Part shown: positions 40,433 to 49,016 of the stretch, piece after piece
Numbering within the stretch: position 1 is the first letter of the stretch
Layout of the letters: each line of letters starts with the position of its first letter
NCBI GenBank assembly: GCA_017538995.1
Contig: JAFYHV010000049.1
Coordinates: 1 to 53,372, forward strand
Reading direction: 5' to 3'
Length of the DNA: 53,372 bases
Source of the DNA: Lachnospiraceae bacterium
Lineage (GTDB): Bacteria; Bacillota; Clostridia; Lachnospirales; Lachnospiraceae
Notes under the pieces: generated by a model
What the model was told of the DNA's origin: nothing
Databases searched by the model: none
Seen by the model: only the letters and a program-made list of their open reading frames with translations
Made by a program: the position numbers and the translations under genes

Positions 40433-40873
40433 ATGAACGAAATGGAAATCAGAAAATTTATGAAAAAGATAACTACGCTTATGTATTTTTCTTTTGCGCT
40501 CTGGATTTTCATTGTTGTAATTCAGCTTGTTATCGGACTGGTTACTCTTGTCGTAGGTTACGGAGTTGCCACACTTTGTCTGATGGTCTATAACCTGATC
40601 GGTTGTATCAGATACATGAAAATAATCAATACTTTCAAACATTTCAGCACCAAACCCGATGCCGCAGTTGTTGTGTCTTATTTCGAGAATTCTATCGGTG
40701 TGTGCTGGTTATTTATGTTTATCAACCTGATTCTCGGCGGTGTTATCGGATTTGTAGGAAATCTTTATGATCTTATACTTGCTTATTACGTCAAAAGCAA
40801 GAAGATGGATTTACTCAGACCTTCCGGTGTTCCCGGCGAAATCGAAGTACCAAACCCGAGGGATTACGAATGA
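40433..40873 (+). CDS. Small multipass membrane protein, unknown
   Basis: A 146-residue protein with about three to four hydrophobic helices (for example MYFSFALWIFIVVIQLVIGL, TLVVGYGVATLCLMVYNLIG, and WLFMFINLILGGVIGFVG) and a short polar tail ending PNPRDYE. I do not recognise a family. ATG 40433 is preferred to a TTG at 40421 because GGAG is 6 bp before it. The next gene (GH13-like) overlaps its stop (ATGA at 40870-40873), so translation is coupled and the two may act together. Confidence 0.75.
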   Translation: MNEMEIRKFMKKITTLMYFSFALWIFIVVIQLVIGLVTLVVGYGVATLCLMVYNLIGCIRYMKIINTFKHFSTKPDAAVVVSYFENSIGVCWLFMFINLILGGVIGFVGNLYDLILAYYVKSKKMDLLRPSGVPGEIEVPNPRDYE

Positions 40874-42726
40874 TTAATTACAAGCTTGAAAAAGGATATC
40901 CTCATCCGTGCGGAGCAACACCCGTTAAAGACGGTGTTTTATTTGTGTTTGAAAGCGATTCCGACAACAGCGGAATTATTTTAAAGAACAGGAAATCGAA
41001 AACAGTCACAAAAATACCGCTTACCGCAGAATACAGAAACGGTAATATTTTTTCTGTTCTCATAAAAGACATAGAATACGACAAATATCTTTACAGATTT
41101 TATTCCGATGAAAAAGAATTTGCAGATCCTTATTCTTTTACGATTGCTGGAAATGAGAAGTTCGGATTAAAGAAAGATAATTACGAGATTTATTCATCAA
41201 TAGTTAAACTTGATGAAGATAATTTTGACGATAAAAAGCCCGGAATTTCTTTTGAGAATTCAATCTTTTATCTTTTACATGTAAGAGGTTTTACTGCGCA
41301 TTCATCCAGTAAAGTTGAAAGCAAAGGAACTTTTAAGGGAATCCTTGAAAAGATTGATTATCTTAAGGATTTGGGTATTACTACACTTGAACTTATGCCT
41401 GCGTATGAGTTTGAAGAGTATGAAAAGCCTGCTCCCCAAACAGCTCTTTCTGTAGATAATTTAGATTACAAGGCTGACAATAAGATTAATTACTGGGGAT
41501 ATAAAGAAGGCTTTTATTTTGCACCCAAGGCTTCATACTGTGCAACTACAAATCACGTAAAAGAGTTTAAAGAATTCGTTCATGAACTTCATAAAAACGG
41601 CATTGAAGTTGTATTACAGTTCTATTTTCCGGATAAAGTTAAGCAGCATAAGATTTATGAGGTGCTTAAATTCTGGCTTATTAATTATAATGTTGACGGC
41701 TTCCATCTGAAAGGTAATAAGATTCCGTTTACATTTATCGCAAACGATCCCTTATTTGCTGATACGAAACTTTTATACGATTATATTCCCGAGAATGAGA
41801 TTTACGAGGCTGCATTTGTGCCTTCAAAACGTAATTTGAGTTCTTATTCTGATTCTTTTATGTATCAGATGAGAAAAGTATTAAAGGGCGACGAAGGTAC
41901 GTTAAAGGATCTGGTTTATTACACCAAGAATTATCCCGATAAGAGTGCATGCGTTAATTTTATTACCAACTATTACGGCTTTACATTAAACGATCTCGTA
42001 TCTTACGACAGAAAACACAACGAAGACAACGGCGAAAAGAATGTTGACGGATGTGATTATAATTTCTCATGGAACTGCGGTATTGAAGGTAAAACCAAGA
42101 AGAGTTCCGTTATTAAACTTCGTAAAAAAATGATGAAGGATGCTTTGTTCCTTGTATTTTCTTCGAAGGGAACTCCGCTTATCTTGGCAGGTGATGAGAT
42201 TTGTAATACTCAGAACGGTAATAACAACCCTTACTGTCAGGACAATGCTGTAAGTTATATTAACTGGAATTTGACTGTCGAAGCAACGGAGATGCTTGAA
42301 TATACCAAGAAGCTTATCGCTTTAAGAAAGAGTGATTTAAATGCTATTCTTAACCGCGAATTCTCAATGCTTGACAGAGCACATATAGGATATCCGGATT
42401 TATCCTATCATTCGGATGAGGCATGGAAGGCTGATCTTGCTACATATAACAGACATCTTGGCATTATGTATTCAAGTTTTGATGAAAAAGAAGGCAATGT
42501 AACGCTATATTACCTTGCGTACAATTTCTATTGGAAAGAAATTACATTCTCGCTTCCTTACCTTCCTTTATCAGCCAAGTGGGACGTTGTTTTCTCGACA
42601 GGCGATGTCAAGGAAAAAGGAGAGGAGACCGAAGAGACCAAACAGGGCATGAAATTCGAGCTTGAATCAAGATCCTGCGCGGTATTTAAAGTTTCTTTCA
42701 ATAAATCTGTTCTAAATAACAAATAA
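40870..42726 (+). CDS. GH13-like (GlgX/isoamylase-type) protein with lost catalytic residues
   Basis: A 618-residue protein with an N-terminal beta domain (1-~125), a barrel of the GlgX/isoamylase branch and a C-terminal beta domain. Family marks: VRGFTAHSS, GITTLELMPAYEFEEY, SWNCGIEG, ICNTQNGNNNPYCQDNAVSYINW. But the four GH13 active-site regions are degraded. Region I (expected D..NH) reads EVVLQFYFPD. Region II (expected GFRxD with the nucleophile) reads VDGFHLKGN (about 274-282), Lys in place of Asp. Region III (Glu acid/base) reads KLLYDYIPE. Region IV (HD) reads TNYYGFTL. It is probably a non-catalytic glycan-binding or scaffold protein. Start overlaps the upstream gene by 4 bp. Confidence 0.8.
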   Translation: MINYKLEKGYPHPCGATPVKDGVLFVFESDSDNSGIILKNRKSKTVTKIPLTAEYRNGNIFSVLIKDIEYDKYLYRFYSDEKEFADPYSFTIAGNEKFGLKKDNYEIYSSIVKLDEDNFDDKKPGISFENSIFYLLHVRGFTAHSSSKVESKGTFKGILEKIDYLKDLGITTLELMPAYEFEEYEKPAPQTALSVDNLDYKADNKINYWGYKEGFYFAPKASYCATTNHVKEFKEFVHELHKNGIEVVLQFYFPDKVKQHKIYEVLKFWLINYNVDGFHLKGNKIPFTFIANDPLFADTKLLYDYIPENEIYEAAFVPSKRNLSSYSDSFMYQMRKVLKGDEGTLKDLVYYTKNYPDKSACVNFITNYYGFTLNDLVSYDRKHNEDNGEKNVDGCDYNFSWNCGIEGKTKKSSVIKLRKKMMKDALFLVFSSKGTPLILAGDEICNTQNGNNNPYCQDNAVSYINWNLTVEATEMLEYTKKLIALRKSDLNAILNREFSMLDRAHIGYPDLSYHSDEAWKADLATYNRHLGIMYSSFDEKEGNVTLYYLAYNFYWKEITFSLPYLPLSAKWDVVFSTGDVKEKGEETEETKQGMKFELESRSCAVFKVSFNKSVLNNK

Positions 42727-42775
42727 CTGATATAATAAATCGGTTTAAAAAAATACGAAAGATGGTAACTGAAAA

Positions 42776-43780
42776 ATGATTGACAACAAAAAAGTGTTAT
42801 TTTCCGGAATGCAGGCTACAGGGTGCTTAACCTTAGGCAACTATCTCGGAGCATTACAGAACTGGGTAAAATTATCTGATGAGTATGAGTGCTTTTATTC
42901 GGTAGTAGACCTTCATTCGATTACTGTTAGACAGGATCCTGCGGAATTCAGACAGAAAGCAAAAAATCTTCTTGCATTATATATTGCAGCCGGACTTGAT
43001 CCCGAAAAGAACTGTATTTACTATCAGTCACATGTATCGGGACATGCAGAACTTGCATGGATTTTAAACTGCTTTACATATATGGGCGAACTTAACAGAA
43101 TGACTCAGTTCAAAGATAAGTCCGCAAAACATGCAGATAATATTAACGCAGGTTTGTTTACTTACCCTGTTCTTATGGCTGCAGATATTCTTTTATATCA
43201 GACCGATGTTGTTCCCGTTGGTATCGACCAGCTTCAGCATCTTGAACTTACAAGAGATATTGCACAGAGATTTAATTCAATTTACGGAGATGTATTTACA
43301 ATTCCCGAACCTTTCATCGGAAAGACCGGTGCAAAGATTATGTCTCTTCAGGATCCTTTAAAGAAGATGTCCAAATCCGATGAAAATCCCAATGCTTCGA
43401 TTTTCTTAACAGATGACAGAGACACAATCATAAGAAAATTCAAGAGAGCGGTTACAGACTCTGAAGCAATGATTAAGCACAGAGAAGAGCAGCCCGGTGT
43501 ATCAAACTTAATCGAGATTTACTCAGCCTGTACAGGCAAATCCTTCGAAGAAGTTGAAAAAGAATTCGACGGCAAGGGCTACGGCGACTTCAAGCTTGCA
43601 GTAGGTGAGACAGTAGCAGATATGCTTACACCTCTTCAGACAAGACACGCTGAGATTCTTAAAGACAAGGCATATCTTGACGGTATTGTCAAGAACAACG
43701 CAGAGAAAGCACAGTATTTCTCAAACAAGACCTTAAGAAAGGTTCAGAAGAAGGTCGGATTCAACGAAAAAGTAAGATAA
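42776..43780 (+). CDS. trpS: Tryptophanyl-tRNA synthetase
   Basis: Charges tRNA-Trp; class I synthetase. The HIGH-like site TLGNYLGAL is at about 19-27 and KMSKS at 197-201 (KKMSKSDENPN). FSGMQATGCLTLGNYLGAL precedes, and DQLQHLELTRDIAQRFN is typical. The length of 334 is normal. The leader is only 49 bp from the GH13 gene, with no T-box, and no strong ribosome site is visible (weak AAGATGG). It is followed by the duplicated hairpins. Confidence 0.96.
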   Translation: MIDNKKVLFSGMQATGCLTLGNYLGALQNWVKLSDEYECFYSVVDLHSITVRQDPAEFRQKAKNLLALYIAAGLDPEKNCIYYQSHVSGHAELAWILNCFTYMGELNRMTQFKDKSAKHADNINAGLFTYPVLMAADILLYQTDVVPVGIDQLQHLELTRDIAQRFNSIYGDVFTIPEPFIGKTGAKIMSLQDPLKKMSKSDENPNASIFLTDDRDTIIRKFKRAVTDSEAMIKHREEQPGVSNLIEIYSACTGKSFEEVEKEFDGKGYGDFKLAVGETVADMLTPLQTRHAEILKDKAYLDGIVKNNAEKAQYFSNKTLRKVQKKVGFNEKVR

Positions 43781-43795
43781 TTTAATAAAATGACC

Positions 43796-43806
43796 ATTTG
43801 GGGACG
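43796..43806 (+). repeat. Partial copy of the REP-like arm
   Basis: ATTTGGGGACG, matching the outer part of the right-hand arm (read in reverse) of the inverted repeat at 38678-38728. No matching second arm is seen, so it is a half element fused to the hairpin repeat that follows. Confidence 0.4.
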
Positions 43807-43815
43807 TGTGCGGAG

Positions 43816-43888
43816 CACTTGGCGAGGTTTTATCGAGCCTAGTGCGTGCCATGGAATTCCACTTGATAAGGTTTTTTCGAATCTAGTG
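43816..43888 (+). repeat. Tandem hairpin repeat with compensatory changes
   Basis: Two 29-nt copies, 43816-43844 and 43860-43888, both read CACTTG...AGGTTTT.TCGA...TAGTG. In copy 1 the three inner base pairs are GGC/GCC; in copy 2 they are GAT/ATC, so two pairs changed on both sides together. A T.T mismatch is kept in both, as is the A-G-G-T-T-T-T loop. Such paired changes indicate that the folded RNA is what is maintained. Confidence 0.65.
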
Positions 43889-43908
43889 GAATTCCAGTTC
43901 TTTTTTTT
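43853..43908 (+). terminator. trpS terminator (outer stem of copy 2)
   Basis: GGAATTCCACT (43853-43863) and AGTGGAATTCC (43885-43895) form an 11-bp stem enclosing the second hairpin copy, followed by AGTTCTTTTTTTT. Confidence 0.85.
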
Positions 43909-43924
43909 TATTTAAAAATAATTC

Positions 43925-43952
43925 TTGATATATGACAAATATATGATATATT
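43925..43952 (+). promoter_or_regulatory. potD promoter
   Basis: TTGATA (43925-43930), 16 bp, TATATT (43947-43952) with TGA before the -10. Transcription should begin at 43959-43960, at the foot of the hairpin below. Confidence 0.55.
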
Positions 43953-43959
43953 AGACATT

Positions 43960-43989
43960 GATGTTTTCTTACGGAACGTGTGAAACATC
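43960..43989 (+). promoter_or_regulatory. 5' hairpin of the potD leader
   Basis: GATGTTT (43960-43966) with AAACATC (43983-43989), extended by a bulged TC/GA pair, around a 13-nt loop. It would be at the very 5' end of the transcript. A protective or regulatory role is possible; no known riboswitch was recognised. Confidence 0.4.
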
Positions 43990-44037
43990 CGACATTACTA
44001 ACAATTTGTTTTGTCCAAAGGAGGAAAAGAAAAAGAA

Positions 44038-45090
44038 TTGAAAAAAGTGTTTTTGTTTGGTTTACTTGCAACTTTAACAATGCTTCCTATTTTTGGTTGC
44101 AGCAAGGCTTATGAAAACGGCGAAGTCTACGTTTACAACTGGGGTGAATATATCGATCCCGATGTAATCGAGATGTTCGAGAAAGAAACTCAGATTAAAG
44201 TTATTTATGATGAGTACGAAACAAATGAAATGATGTATCCCAAGGTAGAAGCAGGTGCTGTAAATTATGACGTTGTCTGCCCTTCGGATTACATGATTAA
44301 GAAAATGATCGACAACGATATGCTTGCAGAACTCAACTGGGATAACATTCCCAATGCTAAGAATATCGGACAGCAGTATTTCGATACAAGTAAGGAATTC
44401 GATCCCGAAAATAAGTATTCCGTACCTTACTGCTGGGGAACTGTAGGCATTCTTTACAATAAAACCATGGTTGATGAGCCCATCACAAAATGGGAACAGC
44501 TCTGGGATCCTAAGTATAAGAATCAGATTTTAATGCAGAATTCCGTAAGAGATGCTTTTATGGTTGCTCTTAAGTTAAACGGATATTCAATGAACACAAT
44601 CAATATTGACGAGCTTCAGATTGCAAAGCAGTCCTTACTTGATCAGAAGCCTCTTGTTCAGGCTTATGTAGTAGACCAGGTAAGAGATAAGATGATCGGT
44701 AACGAAGCTGCAATCGGTGTTATTTATTCGGGCGAAGCTATCTATACACAGAGAGAGAACGAAAACCTCGTTTATGTAATTCCTGAAGAAGGAACAAACG
44801 TATGGATTGACTCCTGGGTAGTTCTTAAGAACGCTAAGAATAAAGAAAACGCAGAAAAGTTCATCAACTATATGTGCAAACCCGAAATCGCTTTAATGAA
44901 CTTCGATTTCATCACATATTCAACACCCAACGATGCTGCAAGAGAGCTTATAGAGGATGACGATATCAGAAATTCCGAAATCGCATTTCCTGATTTAACT
45001 CAGTATAATAACCTTGAAACATACAAGTACCTTGGTGAAGACGGAGATGAGCTTTACAATTCACTCTGGAAAGAAGTTAAATCCGAATAA
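44038..45090 (+). CDS. potD: Spermidine/putrescine-binding lipoprotein PotD
   Basis: Substrate-binding component of the polyamine ABC transporter. The N-terminal signal (MKKVFLFGLLATLTMLPIFGC, lipidated Cys21) makes it a lipoprotein held outside the membrane. EVYVYNWGEYIDPDVIEMFE is the PotD signature, followed by the YDVVCPSDYMIKKMI and YSVPYCWGTVGILYNK segments. The start appears to be TTG at 44038. The longest frame begins at 44011 but runs through the AAAGGAGG ribosome site, so it was rejected. The 13-bp spacing to the TTG is rather long. It is convergent with potABC, sharing the terminator at 45114. Confidence 0.94.
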   Translation: MKKVFLFGLLATLTMLPIFGCSKAYENGEVYVYNWGEYIDPDVIEMFEKETQIKVIYDEYETNEMMYPKVEAGAVNYDVVCPSDYMIKKMIDNDMLAELNWDNIPNAKNIGQQYFDTSKEFDPENKYSVPYCWGTVGILYNKTMVDEPITKWEQLWDPKYKNQILMQNSVRDAFMVALKLNGYSMNTINIDELQIAKQSLLDQKPLVQAYVVDQVRDKMIGNEAAIGVIYSGEAIYTQRENENLVYVIPEEGTNVWIDSWVVLKNAKNKENAEKFINYMCKPEIALMNFDFITYSTPNDAARELIEDDDIRNSEIAFPDLTQYNNLETYKYLGEDGDELYNSLWKEVKSE

Positions 45091-45113
45091 GGATTACCGC
45101 TCATAAAAAAAAT

Positions 45114-45148
45114 AACCGGTTAACATTTGCTGTTAACCGGTTTTTTAA
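45114..45148. terminator. Bidirectional terminator between potD and potC
   Basis: AACCGGTTAACA (45114-45125) and TGTTAACCGGTT (45131-45142), a perfect 12-bp stem, with A run to the left and T run to the right. It closes both convergent genes. Confidence 0.93.
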
Positions 45149-45155
45149 TTTCATT

Positions 45156-45938
45156 TTATTTTTCTTTTGCTTTCTTTCCGGAGCCCGGAAGAATGTTGAT
45201 TAATATCAGTAATACAAGAACTGTTACAAATATTAATGATGAAAGAGCGTACATTTTAGGATCGATACCTTTTCTAACCTGTGAGTAAATCTTGGTTGAA
45301 AGTGTATCAACGCCTGCGCCTTTGGTGAAGTGTGTAATGATAAAATCATCAATACTCATTGTGAAGGCCATCAGCAAACCTGAGAATACGCCGGGAAGGA
45401 TATCGGGAAATACTACCTTAAAGAATGCTTTAAATGGTGATGCACCGAGGTCCATGGCTGCTTCATATGCTGAAGGATTAAGCTGTTTGATACGAGGCAT
45501 AACGCTTAAGATTACGTAAGGTATGTTAAACGTTATATGCGCCAGTAGTATTGTGGTAAATCCAAACTTTACATTAAAGAAGATGAAGAGAAGCATTAAC
45601 GAAATACCGGTAACGATTTCGGCATTTAACATAGGGATATTTGTGATACCCATCATTAATGTTCTTGCACCTTTTTTAAGACTTGTGATAGCGATAGCCG
45701 CAATTGTTCCGATAAACGTGGAAATAAGTGCGGATAAAACAGCCAGCATCAGAGTGGTAACCAGTGCTTCCATTATTGATGAATCGGAGAGAAGCTTTGT
45801 GTACCACTGGAATGTAAAGCCGCCCCATTTGGCTCTTGATTTCGATTTATTAAACGATAAAACGATTAATACAAGCATCGGAGCATAAAGGAATATGAAG
45901 ATGAGAGCGATATAAATTCTTTTTAAAACATTTGCCAT
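45156..45938 (-). CDS. potC: Polyamine ABC transporter permease PotC
   Basis: A 260-residue integral membrane protein with about six helices. It begins ANVLKRIYIALIFIFLYAPM, and a cytoplasmic EAA loop reads YEAAMDLGASPFKAFFKVVFPDI, the docking site for the ATPase. SLSTKIYSQVRKGIDPKMYAL near the end is PotC-like. The start codon and the PotB stop overlap by one base (45938), so the two are translationally coupled. The order on the minus strand is potA-potB-potC. Confidence 0.93.
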   Translation of the reverse strand: MANVLKRIYIALIFIFLYAPMLVLIVLSFNKSKSRAKWGGFTFQWYTKLLSDSSIMEALVTTLMLAVLSALISTFIGTIAAIAITSLKKGARTLMMGITNIPMLNAEIVTGISLMLLFIFFNVKFGFTTILLAHITFNIPYVILSVMPRIKQLNPSAYEAAMDLGASPFKAFFKVVFPDILPGVFSGLLMAFTMSIDDFIITHFTKGAGVDTLSTKIYSQVRKGIDPKMYALSSLIFVTVLVLLILINILPGSGKKAKEK

Positions 45939-46759
45939 TATAATGCACTCCCTTCTCCGTCTTTATCGAATATGGCGGTGATTATCATCGAAATTATAAT
46001 GAACAGCATAAGCACAATTGAAAGTCCCGAACCTAAGTGCCAGTTCGAATTAAGTGTGAATTCCTGTTCAATAACGTTACCGATAAGCAGGATTTTACTA
46101 CCTCCTAAAAGATCGGAAATAACGAAGGTTGTAAGTGCAGGAACAAATACCATTGTGATACCGGAGATAATTCCGGGAACGCTTAAAGGAAGAGTAACCT
46201 TTAAAAATGTCTGTATTTCGTTTGCTCCTAAATCTCTGGCTGCATTTAAAAGGTTCTTGTCGATTTTACAAAGAACATTGTAAATAGGCAGAACCATAAA
46301 AGGCAGGAAGTTGTAAATCATACCGAATATAATTGCATACGGTGTGTTGATTATTTTAAGAGCAGGCAGATGAATTGTACGAAGAATTGTATTGATTACA
46401 CCTTCGTTTTCCAGAAGTGTCTGCCATGCAAGTGTTCTTAAAAGGAAGTTCATCCACATGGGAAGAACGAAAATAAGAATCATAAGTTTGTTGTTCTTTG
46501 AATTAAGGCTTGAAAGTATCATAGCCAGAGGATAGGAGAGCAACAGACAGATGACTGTACTTATAAATGATAAAAGAAGCGCAATCAAAAGTGATTTGAA
46601 ATGCACGGGCAGAGATATCGATAAGATATTTGCGAATGTGAATTTACCGGTCTTATCTGTTAATCCGAAATAGAAAACCATGATAAGCGGTATGATGATA
46701 AAGGCAATCGACCAGAATGCATAAGGAAGCGAAAGCCATTTGACGAACTTATTCTTCAA
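45938..46759 (-). CDS. potB: Polyamine ABC transporter permease PotB
   Basis: A 273-residue membrane permease with about six helices and the EAA-type loop [22 protein letters not shown]. An ATG at 46777 is in frame, but AGGAGG lies just behind it and is correctly spaced (9 bp) for a TTG at 46759, which I chose. The protein then begins [15 protein letters not shown]. It overlaps the end of potA by 11 bp. An uncorrected start would add six residues (MRRLYK). Confidence 0.9.
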   Translation of the reverse strand: MKNKFVKWLSLPYAFWSIAFIIIPLIMVFYFGLTDKTGKFTFANILSISLPVHFKSLLIALLLSFISTVICLLLSYPLAMILSSLNSKNNKLMILIFVLPMWMNFLLRTLAWQTLLENEGVINTILRTIHLPALKIINTPYAIIFGMIYNFLPFMVLPIYNVLCKIDKNLLNAARDLGANEIQTFLKVTLPLSVPGIISGITMVFVPALTTFVISDLLGGSKILLIGNVIEQEFTLNSNWHLGSGLSIVLMLFIIISMIITAIFDKDGEGSAL

Positions 46760-47822
46760 TTTGTACAGCCTCCTCATCTTCGCTGGCAGGTTTGTTCATA
46801 ATCTGGATGTTGAAAGGATCAACCTTGATGCCTACCTTTTCGCCTACAGGGAACATCTTTGTGGAATGAACAAGCCATTCATAACCGTTTGCCATAACGT
46901 CCATTTCATAATGAACGCCTTTGAATATTAATGATGTAACTACACCTGAGATTGTTCCTTCTTCGGGACTTACAAGTTCAATGTCTTCAGGTCTTATAAC
47001 TACGTCTACATGAACGTTTTCACCGAAACCGGTATCTACGCATGCAAATTTAGCGCCGAGGATTTCTACAAGCTCGTCACGAATCATAATAGAGTCGATA
47101 ATATTAGAATCACCTATAAAGTCAGCTACGAAAGCGTTTTCAGGCTCGTTGTAAATCATTTCGGGAGTACCGATCTGCTGGATATAGCCCTGGTTCATAA
47201 CAACGATGGTATCTGACATTGTAAGTGCTTCTTCCTGATCGTGTGTTACATATATAAAGGTAATACCAAGTTCGTTTTTAAGTCTGATAAGCTCATACTG
47301 CATGTCCTGGCGAAGCTTTAAGTCAAGCGCACCAAGAGGCTCATCGAGAAGAAGAACCTTGGGTTCGTTCACGATGGCTCTTGCAATTGCGATACGCTGC
47401 TGCTGACCACCGGAGAGTGAATCAGGCATTCTGTTCTCGTAGCCTTCAAGATTAACGAGTTTAAGAGCATATTTAATCTTGTCGTCGATATAAGACTTGG
47501 ATTTATTCTTTATCTTTAAACCGAAAGCAATATTCTCGGCGATATTCATATGCGTAAAAAGAGCATATTTCTGAAAAACAGTATTAAGCTGTCTTTTATA
47601 TGCGGGAAGTTTGGTGATATCTTTTCCGTCAAAAACAACACGTCCGGTATCGGGATTTTCGAATCCTCCGATAATACGCAGAGTAGTGGTTTTGCCGCAG
47701 CCTGAAGGGCCGAGAAGAGTTACAAATTCATTCTCTCTTATGTAAAGATTCATCTCATCGAGAACGAGATGATTATCATAAGATTTTGAAATGTTTTCAA
47801 GAGTAATAAGTTTGTTGCTCAT
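46749..47822 (-). CDS. potA: Polyamine ABC transporter ATPase PotA
   Basis: A 357-residue ABC ATPase with Walker [10 protein letters not shown] (38-46), signature [14 protein letters not shown], Walker [13 protein letters not shown], and the conserved switch His in [12 protein letters not shown]-terminal TOBE-type regulatory domain (about 250-350) is typical of PotA/CysA subfamily members. GGAG lies 7 bp before the ATG (minus strand). It is first in the potA-potB-potC operon. Confidence 0.95.
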   Translation of the reverse strand: MSNKLITLENISKSYDNHLVLDEMNLYIRENEFVTLLGPSGCGKTTTLRIIGGFENPDTGRVVFDGKDITKLPAYKRQLNTVFQKYALFTHMNIAENIAFGLKIKNKSKSYIDDKIKYALKLVNLEGYENRMPDSLSGGQQQRIAIARAIVNEPKVLLLDEPLGALDLKLRQDMQYELIRLKNELGITFIYVTHDQEEALTMSDTIVVMNQGYIQQIGTPEMIYNEPENAFVADFIGDSNIIDSIMIRDELVEILGAKFACVDTGFGENVHVDVVIRPEDIELVSPEEGTISGVVTSLIFKGVHYEMDVMANGYEWLVHSTKMFPVGEKVGIKVDPFNIQIMNKPASEDEEAVQIEE

Positions 47823-47866
47823 TTTTGCTCCAATCTGAAATTAAATAGTTCGTAAAAAACATTTTT

Positions 47867-47895
47867 ATTTTATATTATTTGTGTTATTATGTAAA
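47867..47895 (-). promoter_or_regulatory. potABC promoter
   Basis: On the minus strand TTTACA, 17 bp, TAAAAT, about 45 bp before potA. The lactonase gene starts on the other side of this 130-bp AT-rich region. Confidence 0.55.
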
Positions 47896-47951
47896 TTGAT
47901 TTTATATGGATTTTTGCGGATTTTTATATATTTAATCAGTTGGGGGTTTGC

Positions 47952-49007
47952 ATGAGATTCGAAAAATATGTTGCCTATGTTTCAAGCTATACAAAAAGAA
48001 ACAAAATGGGTATTACAATATTTGATGTTGATTTGGAAAAAGGAACTTTCATTTACAGAAATTCCATAGAAATTTCCAATTCGTCATATTTAACCAGTTC
48101 GCATAACGATCAGTTTCTTTATTCAATCACCGATATGGGTGTTAAAAGTTATGAAATTGGTCCGGACGGTGACCTGGATGAAATTAATTTTGCGACCGTT
48201 AACGGCATGAGAGGCTGCTATCTTTCAACCGACTATACAGACAGATATCTTTTTGTTGCAGGATATCATGACGGAAAGATTACGGTTTTAAGAGTCGGTG
48301 AAGACGGTGCTGTAGGCGAAATTACGGATGAAATTTATGTTCAGGGTATGGGCGAGGTTTCTGACCGTTCTTATGTGCCTCATGTCAGCTGCGTTAAGAT
48401 GTCAAGAGACAACAAGTTTCTTTTAGCATCGGATACCGGAATGGATCATGTAAACGTATATGCTCTTAATTATGAGACAGGAAAACTTAAACCCGTAGAC
48501 ATTATCCGTTCGGATGTGAATTCAGGTCCGAGACACATGATTTTCTCGGTAGACAACAAATACGTATACGTTCTTAACGAAATGCAGAATTCCGTTGACG
48601 TATTCACTTATACGGCTCTTGATTCGGGCTATCCCGAATTTGAAAAGATTCAGACAATTCAGACAGTAGATAATTATCATGCTTCAATGTCTGTTTCCAG
48701 AGCTCTTAAATTCAGCGAGGATAGAGAATATATTGTTACTTCATCCGCAGGCGACAATTCGGTTGAAATATTCAAAAGAGATGAGGCAACCGGACTTTTA
48801 ACCAAGATTCTCTGGCTTCCTATAAGCGGTTCGTATCCTAAGGATGCTGCATTATTCCCTGATAAAAAACATCTGGTATCCTTAAACCACGAATCAAGCA
48901 CACTTACATTCTTTAATGTGGATCTTGAAAAAGGACTGCTTTCAATGTGTGCCAAAGAAGTAAAAATCGATTATCCAAACTGTGTGATTTTCCACGGTAT
49001 AAAGTAA
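47952..49007 (+). CDS. Lactonase-family beta-propeller protein
   Basis: A 351-residue protein of the 7-bladed propeller family that includes 6-phosphogluconolactonase (PF10282). Blades are seen as repeated YVSSYTKR, FLYSITDMGVKSYEIG, VPHVSCVKMSRDNKFLLASD and PRHMIFSVDNKYVYVLNE units. Whether it hydrolyses 6-phosphogluconolactone is not decided by sequence. ATG 47952 is chosen because a TTG at 47940 lies within its TTGGGGGT ribosome site. It is divergent from potA. Confidence 0.88.
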   Translation: MRFEKYVAYVSSYTKRNKMGITIFDVDLEKGTFIYRNSIEISNSSYLTSSHNDQFLYSITDMGVKSYEIGPDGDLDEINFATVNGMRGCYLSTDYTDRYLFVAGYHDGKITVLRVGEDGAVGEITDEIYVQGMGEVSDRSYVPHVSCVKMSRDNKFLLASDTGMDHVNVYALNYETGKLKPVDIIRSDVNSGPRHMIFSVDNKYVYVLNEMQNSVDVFTYTALDSGYPEFEKIQTIQTVDNYHASMSVSRALKFSEDREYIVTSSAGDNSVEIFKRDEATGLLTKILWLPISGSYPKDAALFPDKKHLVSLNHESSTLTFFNVDLEKGLLSMCAKEVKIDYPNCVIFHGIK

Positions 49008-49016
49008 GTTTGTTTT

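Noticed and set aside
40337-40642. Longer 207-codon minus-strand frame extending DUF1292 upstream
   Set aside because: It runs over the divergent promoters and the start of the + strand membrane protein gene; the ATG at 40336 has an ideal ribosome site.
42727-42775. T-box or trp attenuator before trpS
   Set aside because: Only 49 bp separate it from the GH13 gene, with no specifier stem or terminator/antiterminator.
43796-43806. Complete second REP element near trpS
   Set aside because: Only one arm is present; no complementary arm within 150 bp.
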